From Candidatus Gastranaerophilales bacterium HUM_12 (GTDB lineage: Bacteria; Cyanobacteriota; Vampirovibrionia; Gastranaerophilales; Gastranaerophilaceae), in assembly GCA_002102825.1 (NCBI GenBank), contig DABJ01000022.1:1860-65593 (forward strand): a DNA stretch of 63,734 nt, written 5' to 3'. The translations under genes were made by a program, and so were the position numbers. This document shows positions 42,775 through 51,850 of this stretch, piece by piece. Positions within the stretch are counted from its first letter, which is position 1. Each line of letters opens with the position of its first letter. Under the pieces are notes generated by a model. That model had not been told where the DNA came from. It did not search any database and was given only the letters and a program-made list of their open reading frames with translations.

Positions 42775-43479
42775 ATGGATTTTCAAATTTTAAGACGACA
42801 ACCTATAGAATTTTTTGAGAATAAAGGTGTTAAATATTTTAAACCATTTGTGGCGCTTGATAAAACTAAAAAACCATTAAAGGTTTATAATCTTGAAGAT
42901 TGTCAATATTCTCCACCATCTATTATTGCCGAAAATCATCAGGGAAAATTTTCAAGTTACGAAGTTTATTTAGATTCTAACACTCGAACAATGATTGGAG
43001 ATTCTTTGGCTGCCGACCCAAGAAATCAGGGTATTGGTGAAGTTTTAAATCTGGCTGCTCTTATGGAATTTCACAAAAACAAATTTAATAGATTTAATTT
43101 ATTTTCCCTAAAAGAAGCAATTCAATTTTATACTCGTTTCGGGTTTAAAATTATAAATGAGGATAAAGGTTTTATCTTGAATAATTTGAGAAATGTAGAA
43201 AAATCTAAAGGTGCAATATTTAATGAATTAAGAAAAGATGTTGCATTTTTCAAGCCAAGAATTGAGGGAAAAATTTCATCTGATGACAAATATTTAACCC
43301 AAAGAGCAAATGATGTTTTTTCTAATTTTTTGAAAGAACTTTCCAGAAAACATATCAAATATAATTCTTCAAAAATTGATCATGGTACAAATATGGAATT
43401 TTCTGATTGGGAATTTGAAATTAATAGAGATTATTTGAATTCTTTATTTGATAAACACGAGATAAATTATAAAGTATAA
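42775..43479 (+). CDS. GNAT-like acetyltransferase
   Basis: A 234-residue protein. The acetyl-CoA motif appears as 'LAADPRNQGIGEVLNLAAL' with R-x-Q-G-x-G, followed by 'AIQFYTRFGFKI', the GNAT motif B pattern. The C-terminal 90 residues are extra helices. No Shine-Dalgarno: TTTAAT ends 6 nt before the ATG, a probable leaderless start. The aminotransferase follows 12 bp later. Acceptor unknown. Confidence 0.65.
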   Translation: MDFQILRRQPIEFFENKGVKYFKPFVALDKTKKPLKVYNLEDCQYSPPSIIAENHQGKFSSYEVYLDSNTRTMIGDSLAADPRNQGIGEVLNLAALMEFHKNKFNRFNLFSLKEAIQFYTRFGFKIINEDKGFILNNLRNVEKSKGAIFNELRKDVAFFKPRIEGKISSDDKYLTQRANDVFSNFLKELSRKHIKYNSSKIDHGTNMEFSDWEFEINRDYLNSLFDKHEINYKV

Positions 43480-43491
43480 GAGAGAAATAAT

Positions 43492-44610
43492 ATGAAAATT
43501 GATAAGTTTAAGGTGGAAGAGTGGTTTAATTTATATGAAAAAGATGCAGTGTATGATTTGGCAGACACTTGTGTTGAATCGTTGTCAATTGATGAACTCT
43601 TAGAAATCACTGATGATAGAGAAGAACATATTTCTGAGATTTTCAAAAGGAAATTGAATTATGGTGATATTCACGGAAGTTCCCGTTTGAAAGACTCAAT
43701 TTCAAAAATGTATAAATTTCAAACTAAAGATAATATCACAATTACTCATGGAGCAATTGGTGCAAATCAACTTGTAATGTTGAGTATGATTGAAAAAGGC
43801 GATAAAGTTGTGTCAATTATTCCGACATATCAACAACATTATTCGATTCCAAAATCAATCGGAGCGAATGTTAAGTTATGCTTTTTGAAAGAAAAAAATG
43901 ATTGGCTACCCGATTTAGAGGAATTGGAAAAACTGGTTAGTGATGATACAAAAATTATTTGTATGAATAATCCTAATAACCCTACGGGGGCTGTTATTCC
44001 GGAAGATATGTTGTTAAAAATTGTTGAAATTGCAAAAAAATCTGATGCGTATGTTTTATGTGATGAGGTTTATCGTGGATTAAATCATTGCGGGAATCCT
44101 TTTTCTTCTTCAGTTGCGGATATTTATGAAAAAGGTATCTCAACAGGTAGTATGTCGAAAGTTTTTTCTCTTGCAGGTTTAAGATTAGGTTGGATTTGTG
44201 CTAATCAAGTGGTTATTGACGAAATCAATCACCAAAGGGAATACAATACAATTAGTGTTGGAATTTTAGATGATTATTTCGCGGCTTTGGCGATTGAAAA
44301 TAAAGACAAAATTATAAAACGAAATATTGAAAAAATTCTTACAGGTAAAAAAATTCTTACTGATTGGGCGAATTCTGAACCATTAGTTCATCTTGTTGAA
44401 CCGCAAGGAGGAACAACAGCATTTGTAAAATATAACAAAAATATTCCGTCTGGAGAATTATGTAAGAAATTGCAAGAAGAAACCGGTGTTATGATTCTCC
44501 CTGGTGAAACTCTAGAGGTTGATGGTTATTTGAGAATCGGTTACGGAAATAATTTTGAACAACTTAGAAAAGCTTTAGAAATTTTTTCTGATTGGCTTAG
44601 GAAAATATAA
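43492..44610 (+). CDS. Class I/II PLP-dependent aminotransferase
   Basis: A 372-residue fold-type I enzyme. Seen: 'NNPNNPTGAV', 'VLCDEVYRG' with the Asp and Tyr that hold PLP, the Schiff-base lysine in 'STGSMSKVFSLAGLRLGW', and the substrate Arg in 'YLRIGYGN'. It resembles an uncharacterised group found in anaerobic clostridia. It transaminates an amino acid with an unknown partner. RBS AGAGAAAT. It follows the acetyltransferase by 12 bp, suggesting a shared pathway. Confidence 0.85.
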   Translation: MKIDKFKVEEWFNLYEKDAVYDLADTCVESLSIDELLEITDDREEHISEIFKRKLNYGDIHGSSRLKDSISKMYKFQTKDNITITHGAIGANQLVMLSMIEKGDKVVSIIPTYQQHYSIPKSIGANVKLCFLKEKNDWLPDLEELEKLVSDDTKIICMNNPNNPTGAVIPEDMLLKIVEIAKKSDAYVLCDEVYRGLNHCGNPFSSSVADIYEKGISTGSMSKVFSLAGLRLGWICANQVVIDEINHQREYNTISVGILDDYFAALAIENKDKIIKRNIEKILTGKKILTDWANSEPLVHLVEPQGGTTAFVKYNKNIPSGELCKKLQEETGVMILPGETLEVDGYLRIGYGNNFEQLRKALEIFSDWLRKI

Positions 44611-44666
44611 AATTTTGCTATATAATTTTAGTCAGAATATATATTTTTTTGAGGATAGTTAAAAAT

Positions 44667-45551
44667 TTGAAAAGACGCAAAACCGGAATAATTAATGGAA
44701 TTATAGCTTCATCAAGTTATGGTACAAATCCACTATTTGCCTTGCCTTTGTATGCAGGAGGAATAGGAGTAAATTCGGTATTGTTTTATCGTTATGCGAT
44801 TGCAGTTACTATTTATGGTTTGTGGTTAAAATTTGCTAAAAAGATGTCATTCAAATTGCACAAAATTGAAATTTTACCATTATTTGTTCTAGGAATTCTT
44901 TTCTCTCTTTCATCTTTAACTTTGTTTGATGCTTTTAACTACATTGAAGCTGGAATTGCTTGTACAATTTTATTTATCTATCCGATTTTAGTTGCAATAA
45001 TTATGGCAATTTTTTTCAAGGAAAAGATTTCAAAAACAGGACTATTTGCCATCGCTGTGACAAGTATCGGTATTTGCCTTTTGTATAAAGGAAAACCGGA
45101 TATGAGTTTGAATATCAAAGGTGTCTTTACTGTTTTTGCATCAGCACTTTTGTATGCACTTTATATTGTTGGAGTTAAGAAAATCAAAGCAATTCAACAT
45201 GTTCATAGAGCAAAAATGAGTTTTTATGTTATGTTTTTCGGGTTATTTGTTTATATTGTTAATTTAAAGTTCTGTACACAATTGCAAATGCTGGATAAAC
45301 CTCTTTTGTGGTTATACACAATTGGTTTAGCACTTTTGCCCACGATTATTTCTCTTGAAACAATTAATGTATCCATCAAACTTGCAGGTCCGACAACAAC
45401 AGCAATTCTTGGAGCTTTAGAACCTTTAACTGCAATATTTTTCGGTGTATTATTGTTTCATGAGCATTTGACATTTAGAAATTGTGAGGGTGTAATTTTA
45501 ATTCTTCTCGGAGTTTTAACGATTGCAACAAGGAAATCAAAAGAGGCATAA
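44667..45551 (+). CDS. EamA/DMT-family transporter
   Basis: A 294-residue membrane protein with about ten transmembrane helices in two EamA halves ('INGIIASSSYGTNPLFALPL', and 'GPTTTAILGALEPLTAIFFG' in the second half). DMT transporters usually export metabolites or amino acids. TTG at 44667 is chosen because GAGGA lies 11 nt upstream; a TTG at 44649 is also in frame but lies before that site. The exonuclease follows by 3 bp. Likely exports a product of the neighbouring aminotransferase (inference). Confidence 0.82.
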   Translation: MKRRKTGIINGIIASSSYGTNPLFALPLYAGGIGVNSVLFYRYAIAVTIYGLWLKFAKKMSFKLHKIEILPLFVLGILFSLSSLTLFDAFNYIEAGIACTILFIYPILVAIIMAIFFKEKISKTGLFAIAVTSIGICLLYKGKPDMSLNIKGVFTVFASALLYALYIVGVKKIKAIQHVHRAKMSFYVMFFGLFVYIVNLKFCTQLQMLDKPLLWLYTIGLALLPTIISLETINVSIKLAGPTTTAILGALEPLTAIFFGVLLFHEHLTFRNCEGVILILLGVLTIATRKSKEA

Positions 45552-45554
45552 AAT

Positions 45555-46118
45555 ATGAATACAATGGAACAAAATATTTTAAATAAAGGTCAAGAAGTTA
45601 ATAAACTTCCAGAAAATTATACTGTTATAGATATCGAAACTACGGGTTTATCTCCGACGATGAATGAAATTATCCAGTTGTCTGCGCTAAAAATTAAAAA
45701 TGACAAAATAGTTGATTCTTTTACCTCTTTTGTTAAGCCAAATGGAAGAATTAGTTCATTTATTTCTTCACTCACAGGGATTACAAATGATATGGTTTCT
45801 GCTGCCCCTCAAATAAAAGATGTTTTGAATGATTACATCGATTTTATTGGACAAGATATCATTGTTGGGCATAATGTTCATTTTGATATAAATTTTATTC
45901 ACTCTAAAAGAATAAAATATTTTAATAAAGGATTATCAAATAATTATGTTGATACTTGTAAAATGTCAAGAAAAATTTGCCCAATTAGTAGTCACAAATT
46001 AGATAGTGTTGCGAGATATTATAACGTAGATTCAACCGGTCACCACAGAGCAGATAATGATTGCAAAATGACATTTGAGATTTATAATTGTATGAAGAAA
46101 GATTTGTTATCTAAATAG
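45555..46118 (+). CDS. DnaQ-like 3'-5' exonuclease
   Basis: A 187-residue DEDDh exonuclease. ExoI 'TVIDIETTGLSP' carries D and E, ExoII is 'IVGHNVHFDINFI', and ExoIII is 'HHRADNDC' with the catalytic His and Asp. It resembles the epsilon proofreading subunit or the exonuclease of DnaQ-type repair factors. It may proofread for the replicative polymerase or act in repair. It is 3 bp downstream of the transporter and probably co-transcribed with it. Confidence 0.88.
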   Translation: MNTMEQNILNKGQEVNKLPENYTVIDIETTGLSPTMNEIIQLSALKIKNDKIVDSFTSFVKPNGRISSFISSLTGITNDMVSAAPQIKDVLNDYIDFIGQDIIVGHNVHFDINFIHSKRIKYFNKGLSNNYVDTCKMSRKICPISSHKLDSVARYYNVDSTGHHRADNDCKMTFEIYNCMKKDLLSK

Positions 46119-46155
46119 ATGTTTTTAAGCTATAATAACTTTATATAATAATTTA

Positions 46156-46190
46156 GGGAATTATTCCCAATTTTATTTTTGTGCTATTAT
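46156..46190 (+). promoter_or_regulatory. fprA-ftn promoter with palindromic operator
   Basis: Extended -10 TG-C-TATTAT lies at 46182-46190. A perfect palindrome GGGAAT-T-ATTCCC at 46156-46168 covers the -35 region, where a repressor would block RNA polymerase. A redox or peroxide regulator is a fair guess, given the oxygen-defence genes downstream. Confidence 0.5.
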
Positions 46191-46218
46191 TTATTTGAAA
46201 AATTGTAGGAGAAAGATT

Positions 46219-47427
46219 ATGTATAATACAAAAAAAATTACAAAAGATTTATTTTGGGTAGGTGCAAATGATAGAAGATTATCATTATTTGAGGGTGTAT
46301 ATCCTGTGCCTATCGGAGTTTCATACAACTCATATTTATTGATGGACGAAAAAACAGTTCTTTTAGATACTGCAGACAAGTCTGTTTCTCACCAATTTAT
46401 GGAAAATGTTGCTCATGTTTTAGGTGATAGAGATTTAGATTATTTGGTAATCAATCACATGGAACCGGACCATTGTGCTGAAATTCCTTGCATTATGAAA
46501 AAATATCCAAATGTAAAAGTTGTTTGTAATGCAAAAATTCAAACAATGATTACTCAATTTTTTGACTTTGAAATTCCGGAAGAACAATTAATTCTTGTCA
46601 AAGAGGGGGATACTTTGAATACAGGTAAACACAATTTGACATTTGTGTTTGCTCCAATGGTTCATTGGCCGGAAGTTATGGTTACTTATGATACAGTAGA
46701 TAAGATTTTATTCTCTGCTGATGCATTCGGTACATTCGGTTCAGTTGATGGTAATATTTTTGCAGATGAAGTAGATTTTGAACACAGATATATGGACGAA
46801 GCTAGACGTTATTATACAAATATTGTTGGTAAATATGGGCCTCAAGTTCAAATGTTGTTGAAAAAAGCTGCAAATCTTGAAATAAAAATGATTTGTCCTC
46901 TTCACGGTTTTGTTTGGAGAAAGGATTTTGACAAATATATTGATAAATATATGAAATGGTCAACTTATACTCCGGAAATTCAATCTGTATTGATTCCTTA
47001 TGCTTCAATTTATGGTGGAACTCAAAATGCTGCTGAAATTTTAGCTTCAAAATTAGCTGATTTAGGTGTTAAAGATATCAAAGTTGTTGATACTTCTGTT
47101 GTTGATACTTCATTTGTAGTTGCAGATGCGTTTAAATATTCACACATTGTATTTGCTTCTGCTACTTACAATAACGGAATATTTATTTCAATGGAAAACT
47201 TACTTCATGATATTGTTAATCACAATCTTCAAAATCGTAAGATTGCAATTATTGAAAACGGTTCTTGGGCTCCTGCTTCCGGAAAATTGATGACAGAATT
47301 GGTTTCTAAATTGAAAAATGTCGAAATTATCGGCAATAAAGTTACCTTAAAATCTGCAATGAAAGAAAACCAAGTTGAAGAACTTGAAGCATTGGCTAAG
47401 ACTATTGTTGAAACAATGGAAAAATAA
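46219..47427 (+). CDS. fprA: Flavodiiron protein (A-type flavoprotein)
   Basis: A 402-residue enzyme that reduces oxygen to water (or NO to N2O) and protects anaerobes. The metallo-beta-lactamase-like part holds the diiron ligands H80-x-E82-x-D84-H85 in 'NHMEPDHCAE' and later 'HWPEVMVTYD'. The C-terminal flavodoxin domain begins 'YASIYGGTQNAAEILA'. The ATG at 46219 follows TAGGAGA; an in-frame start 24 nt earlier lacks a site. Ferritin follows by 14 bp, giving a compact oxygen/iron defence operon. Confidence 0.93.
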   Translation: MYNTKKITKDLFWVGANDRRLSLFEGVYPVPIGVSYNSYLLMDEKTVLLDTADKSVSHQFMENVAHVLGDRDLDYLVINHMEPDHCAEIPCIMKKYPNVKVVCNAKIQTMITQFFDFEIPEEQLILVKEGDTLNTGKHNLTFVFAPMVHWPEVMVTYDTVDKILFSADAFGTFGSVDGNIFADEVDFEHRYMDEARRYYTNIVGKYGPQVQMLLKKAANLEIKMICPLHGFVWRKDFDKYIDKYMKWSTYTPEIQSVLIPYASIYGGTQNAAEILASKLADLGVKDIKVVDTSVVDTSFVVADAFKYSHIVFASATYNNGIFISMENLLHDIVNHNLQNRKIAIIENGSWAPASGKLMTELVSKLKNVEIIGNKVTLKSAMKENQVEELEALAKTIVETMEK

Positions 47428-47441
47428 AAGGAGAAAATATT

Positions 47442-47951
47442 ATGATGGACAAAAAATTAGAACAAGCTTTTAATGTACAATTGAATAAAGAATTGTATTC
47501 TGAATATCTATATTTAGCAATGAAAGGCATTTTTGCAGAACTTAAACTTACAGGTTTTGTAAATTGGCTGGACGTTCAAGTTCAAGAAGAAAGAGCACAT
47601 GCTATGGGTATGTATGATTATGTAATTACTCGTAATAATCATCTTGAATTTTCTTCAATTGATAAGCCTGTGATTAAAGGATTGTCTCCATTGGAAATTT
47701 TTGAACAAATCCTTGAACACGAAGAATACGTTACATCTTCTATCAATTCATTGATGGACGTTGCAGAAGAAGTTCGTGATAGAGCTGCAATTTCTTTTCT
47801 AGACTGGTATGTAAAAGAACAAGTTGAAGAGGAATCTAATGTTGGTACTGTTCTTGCAAAATTGAGATTGATTGGTGATGATAAGCAAGCCTTGTTCAAT
47901 CTTGATAAAGAACTTGCAACAAGAACATTCGTTGCTCCGGTTATCGGGTAA
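47442..47951 (+). CDS. ftn: Non-haem ferritin
   Basis: A 169-residue ferritin subunit that stores iron. The ferroxidase centre residues E17, E50 and H53 are seen in 'LNKELYSEYLYL' and 'VQEERAHAM', with further Glu in 'EHEEYVTSSI' and 'VKEQVEEESN'. Full length for bacterial ferritin. RBS AAAGGAG. By removing free iron it complements the flavodiiron protein upstream. Confidence 0.94.
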   Translation: MMDKKLEQAFNVQLNKELYSEYLYLAMKGIFAELKLTGFVNWLDVQVQEERAHAMGMYDYVITRNNHLEFSSIDKPVIKGLSPLEIFEQILEHEEYVTSSINSLMDVAEEVRDRAAISFLDWYVKEQVEEESNVGTVLAKLRLIGDDKQALFNLDKELATRTFVAPVIG

Positions 47952-47984
47952 TAAATGTTATTTAAAATTTATTTAAGCAAAAAG

Positions 47985-48012
47985 AAAGACCATGTCGGGG
48001 GACATGGTCTTT
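47985..48012. terminator. Terminator after ferritin, works on both strands
   Basis: Perfect 12-bp stem AAAGACCATGTC / GACATGGTCTTT with a GGGG loop, with T-rich ends in both directions. It probably ends both the fprA-ftn operon and the hsp20 message. Confidence 0.85.
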
Positions 48013-48019
48013 TGAAAGG

Positions 48020-48068
48020 GGAAGAAGTCCATTGATAAGGAGTTAACAAAATCGATGAATCTTCTTCC
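48020..48068. other. Long imperfect hairpin between ftn and hsp20
   Basis: GGAAGAAG-TCCATTGAT (48020-48036) pairs with ATCGATGAAT-CTTCTTCC (48051-48068), leaving a 14-nt loop. It lies right after the terminator and does not itself carry a T tract. It may belong to the hsp20 3' end or to a small RNA. Confidence 0.4.
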
Positions 48069-48159
48069 TAAATATGCTAAAACACATTAATTTTATAATA
48101 CCTTTTAATCATCAAAAAGTCAAGTGTTAACAATAAATATTAATACCTCTCTTATAAAA

Positions 48160-48615
48160 TTATTTTACAGTTAATTTCTTTGTTGTTTCTTTATCTGCAA
48201 CAAGTTTTGGAGCATAAATCTTTAATACACCATGTTCCAATTTAGCTTCTGTTTTGTTAACATCAATTTCTTGTGGTAAGTAAACTGATCTTGAAAATTC
48301 ACCATATTTGAATTCGGATTTTTTATAAGCTTTTTTATCTTCGCAGATTTCTTCTTCTTTTTTAGCATTGATGGTGATGTTGTTTTTGTCAATATCAATA
48401 TCCAAATCTTCTTTTTTTACACCAGGAAGTTCTGCTCTGATATCATATTCTTTGTCTTTTTCTGTAATTTCAACAGGCATTGGAAGAGTATTCATATCTT
48501 CATCATAACCGTATTCTGGATACAAGTTGTCAAAATGTCTGTTCAAAATTGAACTAATTTCATCATTTACTGATTTGATAAAGTTGTCTGGTGTTTTTTT
48601 TATTAAGAATCTCAT
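48160..48615 (-). CDS. Hsp20 small heat-shock chaperone
   Basis: A 151-residue small heat-shock protein that holds unfolded proteins without ATP. The alpha-crystallin domain spans about 48-145: 'MPVEITEKDKEYDIRAELPG', 'DIDIDKNNITINAKKE', 'YGEFSRSVYLP', and the C-terminal 'HGVLKIYAPK'. The start follows AAAGGAG on the minus strand. Stands alone between two hairpins and a divergent acetyltransferase gene. Confidence 0.92.
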   Translation of the reverse strand: MRFLIKKTPDNFIKSVNDEISSILNRHFDNLYPEYGYDEDMNTLPMPVEITEKDKEYDIRAELPGVKKEDLDIDIDKNNITINAKKEEEICEDKKAYKKSEFKYGEFSRSVYLPQEIDVNKTEAKLEHGVLKIYAPKLVADKETTKKLTVK

Positions 48616-48732
48616 AATGAACTCCTTTCGTTCTTTTCTTTCTCTTTCTAACTACATTTATATTATTATTCTGTTTTTCTAAAAACAGCGATTTTTTAAC
48701 CAAAAATTAACATTTTGTGTTATATTATTTCT

Positions 48733-49308
48733 ATGGTTGAATTGATTAAAGTTGAAAGCGTTGATATTCCTGTACTTGCACAGTTAGCTTCTAGTGTCTG
48801 GCATGAATTTTGGGTAGATATTTTGTCTTTTGGACAAATTGAATATATGGTGGAAAAATTTCAGTCTGAAAATGCTATAAGAGAACAGATTAAATCTGAA
48901 AATTATACTTATTTTTTCATCAAAGCTGAGGGAGAAACAATTGGATATGTGGGCTTATCTTTAAAGCCAGATTATTTATTCTTGTCAAAACTTTATATTC
49001 TGCATACGTATAGACATTGTGGTTATGGTTCAGAAGTCTTTGAGTTGATTAAAAATTTTACTTATGAACATAATTACGACAGAATTAGATTAACTGTAAA
49101 TAAACATAATACGAATGCAATTGAAGCATATTTAGGTTGGAATTTTGAAACAATTAGTTCTGTTGAAACTGAAATTGGCGAGGGTTTCATAATGGACGAT
49201 TATATTATGGAATATAAATTGACAATTGAAGAAGAAAAAGAAGAGGTTGAAGAAGAGGAAGAAAATTCGGCCGGTTCTTTAGATTTGAACTTTGATGAAG
49301 AAGATTAG
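48733..49308 (+). CDS. GNAT acetyltransferase with acidic tail
   Basis: A 191-residue protein with a GNAT fold: 'LSKLYILHTYRHCGYGSEVF' is the acetyl-CoA motif (R-x-x-G-x-G-like) and 'NKHNTNAIEAYLGWNFE' is motif B. The last 30 residues are strongly acidic. The ATG at 48733 is chosen; it sits 6 nt after TATATT of an extended -10 (TG-T-TATATT), implying a leaderless mRNA. Acceptor unknown. The next gene follows by 3 bp. Confidence 0.75.
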   Translation: MVELIKVESVDIPVLAQLASSVWHEFWVDILSFGQIEYMVEKFQSENAIREQIKSENYTYFFIKAEGETIGYVGLSLKPDYLFLSKLYILHTYRHCGYGSEVFELIKNFTYEHNYDRIRLTVNKHNTNAIEAYLGWNFETISSVETEIGEGFIMDDYIMEYKLTIEEEKEEVEEEEENSAGSLDLNFDEED

Positions 49309-49311
49309 AAT

Positions 49312-49719
49312 ATGAGAATTACTCGTTTTAAAAAACTTATTACTTGGAATGTTGTATCGTTAGTTGGTTATGTAAATCTTCTAATTATGATAGTTTTTAT
49401 AGTAATGTTAGGACTTGCAGCTTCTCAGTTAAATATCAAATTTGAGTTTAACAAATTTGTGTTCGACAATATGTTGAAACATATTATTTTTCCTTATGTA
49501 AGTTTTTATAAAACGATGATTATTGGAGTTTTAATGCTTTTGATAGGTTCGATGTGGGAAAAACGATATTATGATGAGAAAGGTATATATGGTTATCGAG
49601 TGTTAGAAAATTATGATAGAATTTATTCCTTTTTCTTTTTGGTTGGTTTGGCATTAAACTTTTTACCTTTGTACTTGTTTATGATGTACGTGATTTCACT
49701 TGTGGTGAAATTTATTTAG
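49312..49719 (+). CDS. Hypothetical membrane protein (135 aa)
   Basis: A 135-residue protein with three predicted membrane helices (about 13-35, 60-77 and 100-130). No family is recognised. It follows the acetyltransferase by 3 bp and is probably in its operon; tRNA-Leu follows. Function unknown. Confidence 0.6.
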   Translation: MRITRFKKLITWNVVSLVGYVNLLIMIVFIVMLGLAASQLNIKFEFNKFVFDNMLKHIIFPYVSFYKTMIIGVLMLLIGSMWEKRYYDEKGIYGYRVLENYDRIYSFFFLVGLALNFLPLYLFMMYVISLVVKFI

Positions 49720-49759
49720 TTTTATGATAAGATGAAAATATCATTAAGCATTAGATTAA

Positions 49760-49840
49760 GTCGATGTGATGGAATGGTAGACATGCATGCTTGAGGTGCA
49801 TGTGGCGAGAGCTGTGGGGGTTCGACTCCCCCCATCGACA
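49760..49840 (+). tRNA. tRNA-Leu (GAG)
   Basis: An 81-nt class II tRNA. The acceptor pairs GTCGATG (49760) with CATCGAC (49833-49839). The anticodon stem CATGC/GCATG holds loop TTGAGGT with anticodon GAG (reads CUC/CUU). A short variable arm (GTGGCGAGAGC) and T-loop GTTCGAC follow. The 3' CCA is not encoded. TGATAAGAT at 49725-49733 is a possible extended -10. Confidence 0.93.
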
Positions 49841-49982
49841 TTATATTTAATAGAGTCTTCAAAACAAGGCTCTATTTTAGTATTCAAATGTTTTCAATAT
49901 TCTTATGGACGGGTTGCAAAATCTATTAAGGAACATTAATTTCTCAAATAAATATTATATTATATAAAAATTTTTCTTGTTG

Positions 49983-50017
49983 TATAATATGAAAGTAAGA
50001 TTTACGAAATAAGGAGA
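49983..50017 (+). promoter_or_regulatory. atpDC promoter and RBS
   Basis: TATAAT at 49983-49988, and AAGGAGAGGG about 8 nt before the ATG at 50025, give a -10 and a strong ribosome binding site. The -35 is not clear. Confidence 0.45.
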
Positions 50018-50024
50018 GGGTAAT

Positions 50025-51434
50025 ATGGAAACATTAACCGCAACAGAGGGTTTAATAACCAAGATTATCGGACCGGTTGTTGACGTTGAATTCCCTAGCG
50101 GAGATTTGCCGAATATATATACAGCATTAAATATGTTCCAAGATGATGGAACTAAGGTTGTTGCAGAAGTTCAGCAAATGCTTGGTTCTAACAAGGTTAG
50201 AACGGTTGCTATGTCTTCAACTGATGGTCTTAGACGTGGCATGAAAGTTATAAATACAAATGAACCGATTAAAATTCCGGTTGGTAAAGCAATTTTAGGA
50301 AGAATTCTTAACGTTGTAGGAGATGCAGTTGATAATCAGGGCGAAATTCAAACTGATACTTATCTTCCAATCCACAGAGAATCTCCAAAATTGGTTGATC
50401 AAAATACAGATGTTGAAATTCTTGAGACTGGTATTAAAGCGATTGACCTTTTACAACCATATCAAAAGGGTGGTAAAATTGGTTTGTTTGGTGGTGCCGG
50501 TGTTGGTAAAACCGTATTGATTCAAGAATTGATTCACAACATCGCAATGGCCCACAATGGTGTTTCAGTATTTGGTGGTGTTGGCGAAAGAACTCGTGAG
50601 GGTAATGACCTTTGGAATGAATTCAAAGAAAGTGGTGTATTAGACAAAGTTGGTTTGATATACGGTCAAATGAATGAGCCACCGGGAGCCAGAATGAGAG
50701 TAGGTTTGTCTGCTTTGACCGCTGCTGAATATTTCAGAGATTTTTCAAAACAAGATGTGTTGTTATTCATTGATAACATTTTCAGATTTACTCAAGCCGG
50801 TTCTGAAGTATCAGCCCTATTAGGGCGTATGCCTAGTGCCGTTGGTTACCAACCTACATTGGCTACTGAAATGGGTGAATTACAAGAAAGAATTACTTCT
50901 ACAAAAGACGGTTCTATCACATCGGTTCAAGCAATTTATGTACCGGCAGATGACTTAACAGACCCTGCTCCGGCTACAACATTTGCTCACCTTGATGCTT
51001 CAACTGTATTGTCAAGAAATATCGCATCATTGGGTATTTATCCGGCAGTTGATCCGTTAGAATCAAGTTCTAGAGCTTTGGATCCAAATATTATCGGTGA
51101 AGAACATTACGAAGTTACAAGAAAAGTTCTTGAAATTTTACAAAAATACAAAGAATTACAAGATATTATTGCAATTTTAGGTATGGACGAATTATCTGAA
51201 GAAGATAAAGAAACTGTAAATAGGGCAAGAAAAATTCAAAAATTCTTATCTCAACCTTTCTTTGTAGCAGAACAATTCTCCGGTATCAAGGGTAAATATG
51301 TTAAAGTTTCTGATACAATTCGTGGCTTTAAAGAAATTATTGAGGGTAAACATGATGATTTACCTGAACAAGCTTTCTACATGGTAGGAACAATTGAAGA
51401 AGCCGTTGAAAAAGCAAAAACTATTGAGGAATAA
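50025..51434 (+). CDS. atpD: F1 ATP synthase subunit beta
   Basis: A 469-residue catalytic beta subunit of F-type ATP synthase. P-loop GGAGVGKT at 156-163, 'GERTREGNDLW', 'LLFIDNIFRFTQAGSEVSAL', and the C-terminal region 'LQDIIAILGMDELSEEDK' are all standard. It is followed 2 bp later by the epsilon subunit; alpha, gamma and delta genes are absent here. Separation of beta-epsilon from the rest is the cyanobacterial and plastid order and supports the lineage call. Confidence 0.97.
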   Translation: METLTATEGLITKIIGPVVDVEFPSGDLPNIYTALNMFQDDGTKVVAEVQQMLGSNKVRTVAMSSTDGLRRGMKVINTNEPIKIPVGKAILGRILNVVGDAVDNQGEIQTDTYLPIHRESPKLVDQNTDVEILETGIKAIDLLQPYQKGGKIGLFGGAGVGKTVLIQELIHNIAMAHNGVSVFGGVGERTREGNDLWNEFKESGVLDKVGLIYGQMNEPPGARMRVGLSALTAAEYFRDFSKQDVLLFIDNIFRFTQAGSEVSALLGRMPSAVGYQPTLATEMGELQERITSTKDGSITSVQAIYVPADDLTDPAPATTFAHLDASTVLSRNIASLGIYPAVDPLESSSRALDPNIIGEEHYEVTRKVLEILQKYKELQDIIAILGMDELSEEDKETVNRARKIQKFLSQPFFVAEQFSGIKGKYVKVSDTIRGFKEIIEGKHDDLPEQAFYMVGTIEEAVEKAKTIEE

Positions 51435-51436
51435 TT

Positions 51437-51829
51437 ATGAGACTAAAAATTATTACGCAAGAAAGGGTTGTTTTTGACGAAGATGTTGATGAAATTTACT
51501 CTAAAGGCATTGACGGTGAATTCGGTATTTTAAAAGGTCATATTCCAATAATGACTGCTCTTGATATCGGGGTTACTCGAGCTAAACAGGGTGATGAATT
51601 TAAAACATTCACAACAATGGGCGGAATTTTGCAATTCAAAGATGAAGAGTGTCTTGTTTTGACAACATTGGCAGAAGCTGGTGAAGAAATTGACGAAGCA
51701 AGGGCAAGAGAGGCTCTTGAACGTGCTAAGAGACGTTTGAGAGAAGCAAATGCAAGACTTGATGCAAAACGTGCAGAAGCTGCAATTGCAAGAGCAGAAG
51801 CTCGGTTGAAGGCAAAATTAGTGAATTAG
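51437..51829 (+). CDS. atpC: F1 ATP synthase subunit epsilon
   Basis: A 130-residue epsilon subunit that couples and inhibits the rotor. The N-terminal beta-sandwich shows 'DEIYSKGIDGEFGILKGHIP', and the C-terminal helical hairpin is long and Arg/Glu/Ala-rich ('EAREALERAKRRLREANARL'-like). It lies 2 bp after atpD and ends at a clear terminator. Confidence 0.95.
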   Translation: MRLKIITQERVVFDEDVDEIYSKGIDGEFGILKGHIPIMTALDIGVTRAKQGDEFKTFTTMGGILQFKDEECLVLTTLAEAGEEIDEARAREALERAKRRLREANARLDAKRAEAAIARAEARLKAKLVN

Positions 51830-51850
51830 TATAATTTATTCAAATTATTA

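Noticed and set aside
49693..49711. Short hairpin ATTTCAC/GTGAAAT before tRNA-Leu as terminator
   Set aside because: It lies inside the end of the 135-aa gene and has no T run.
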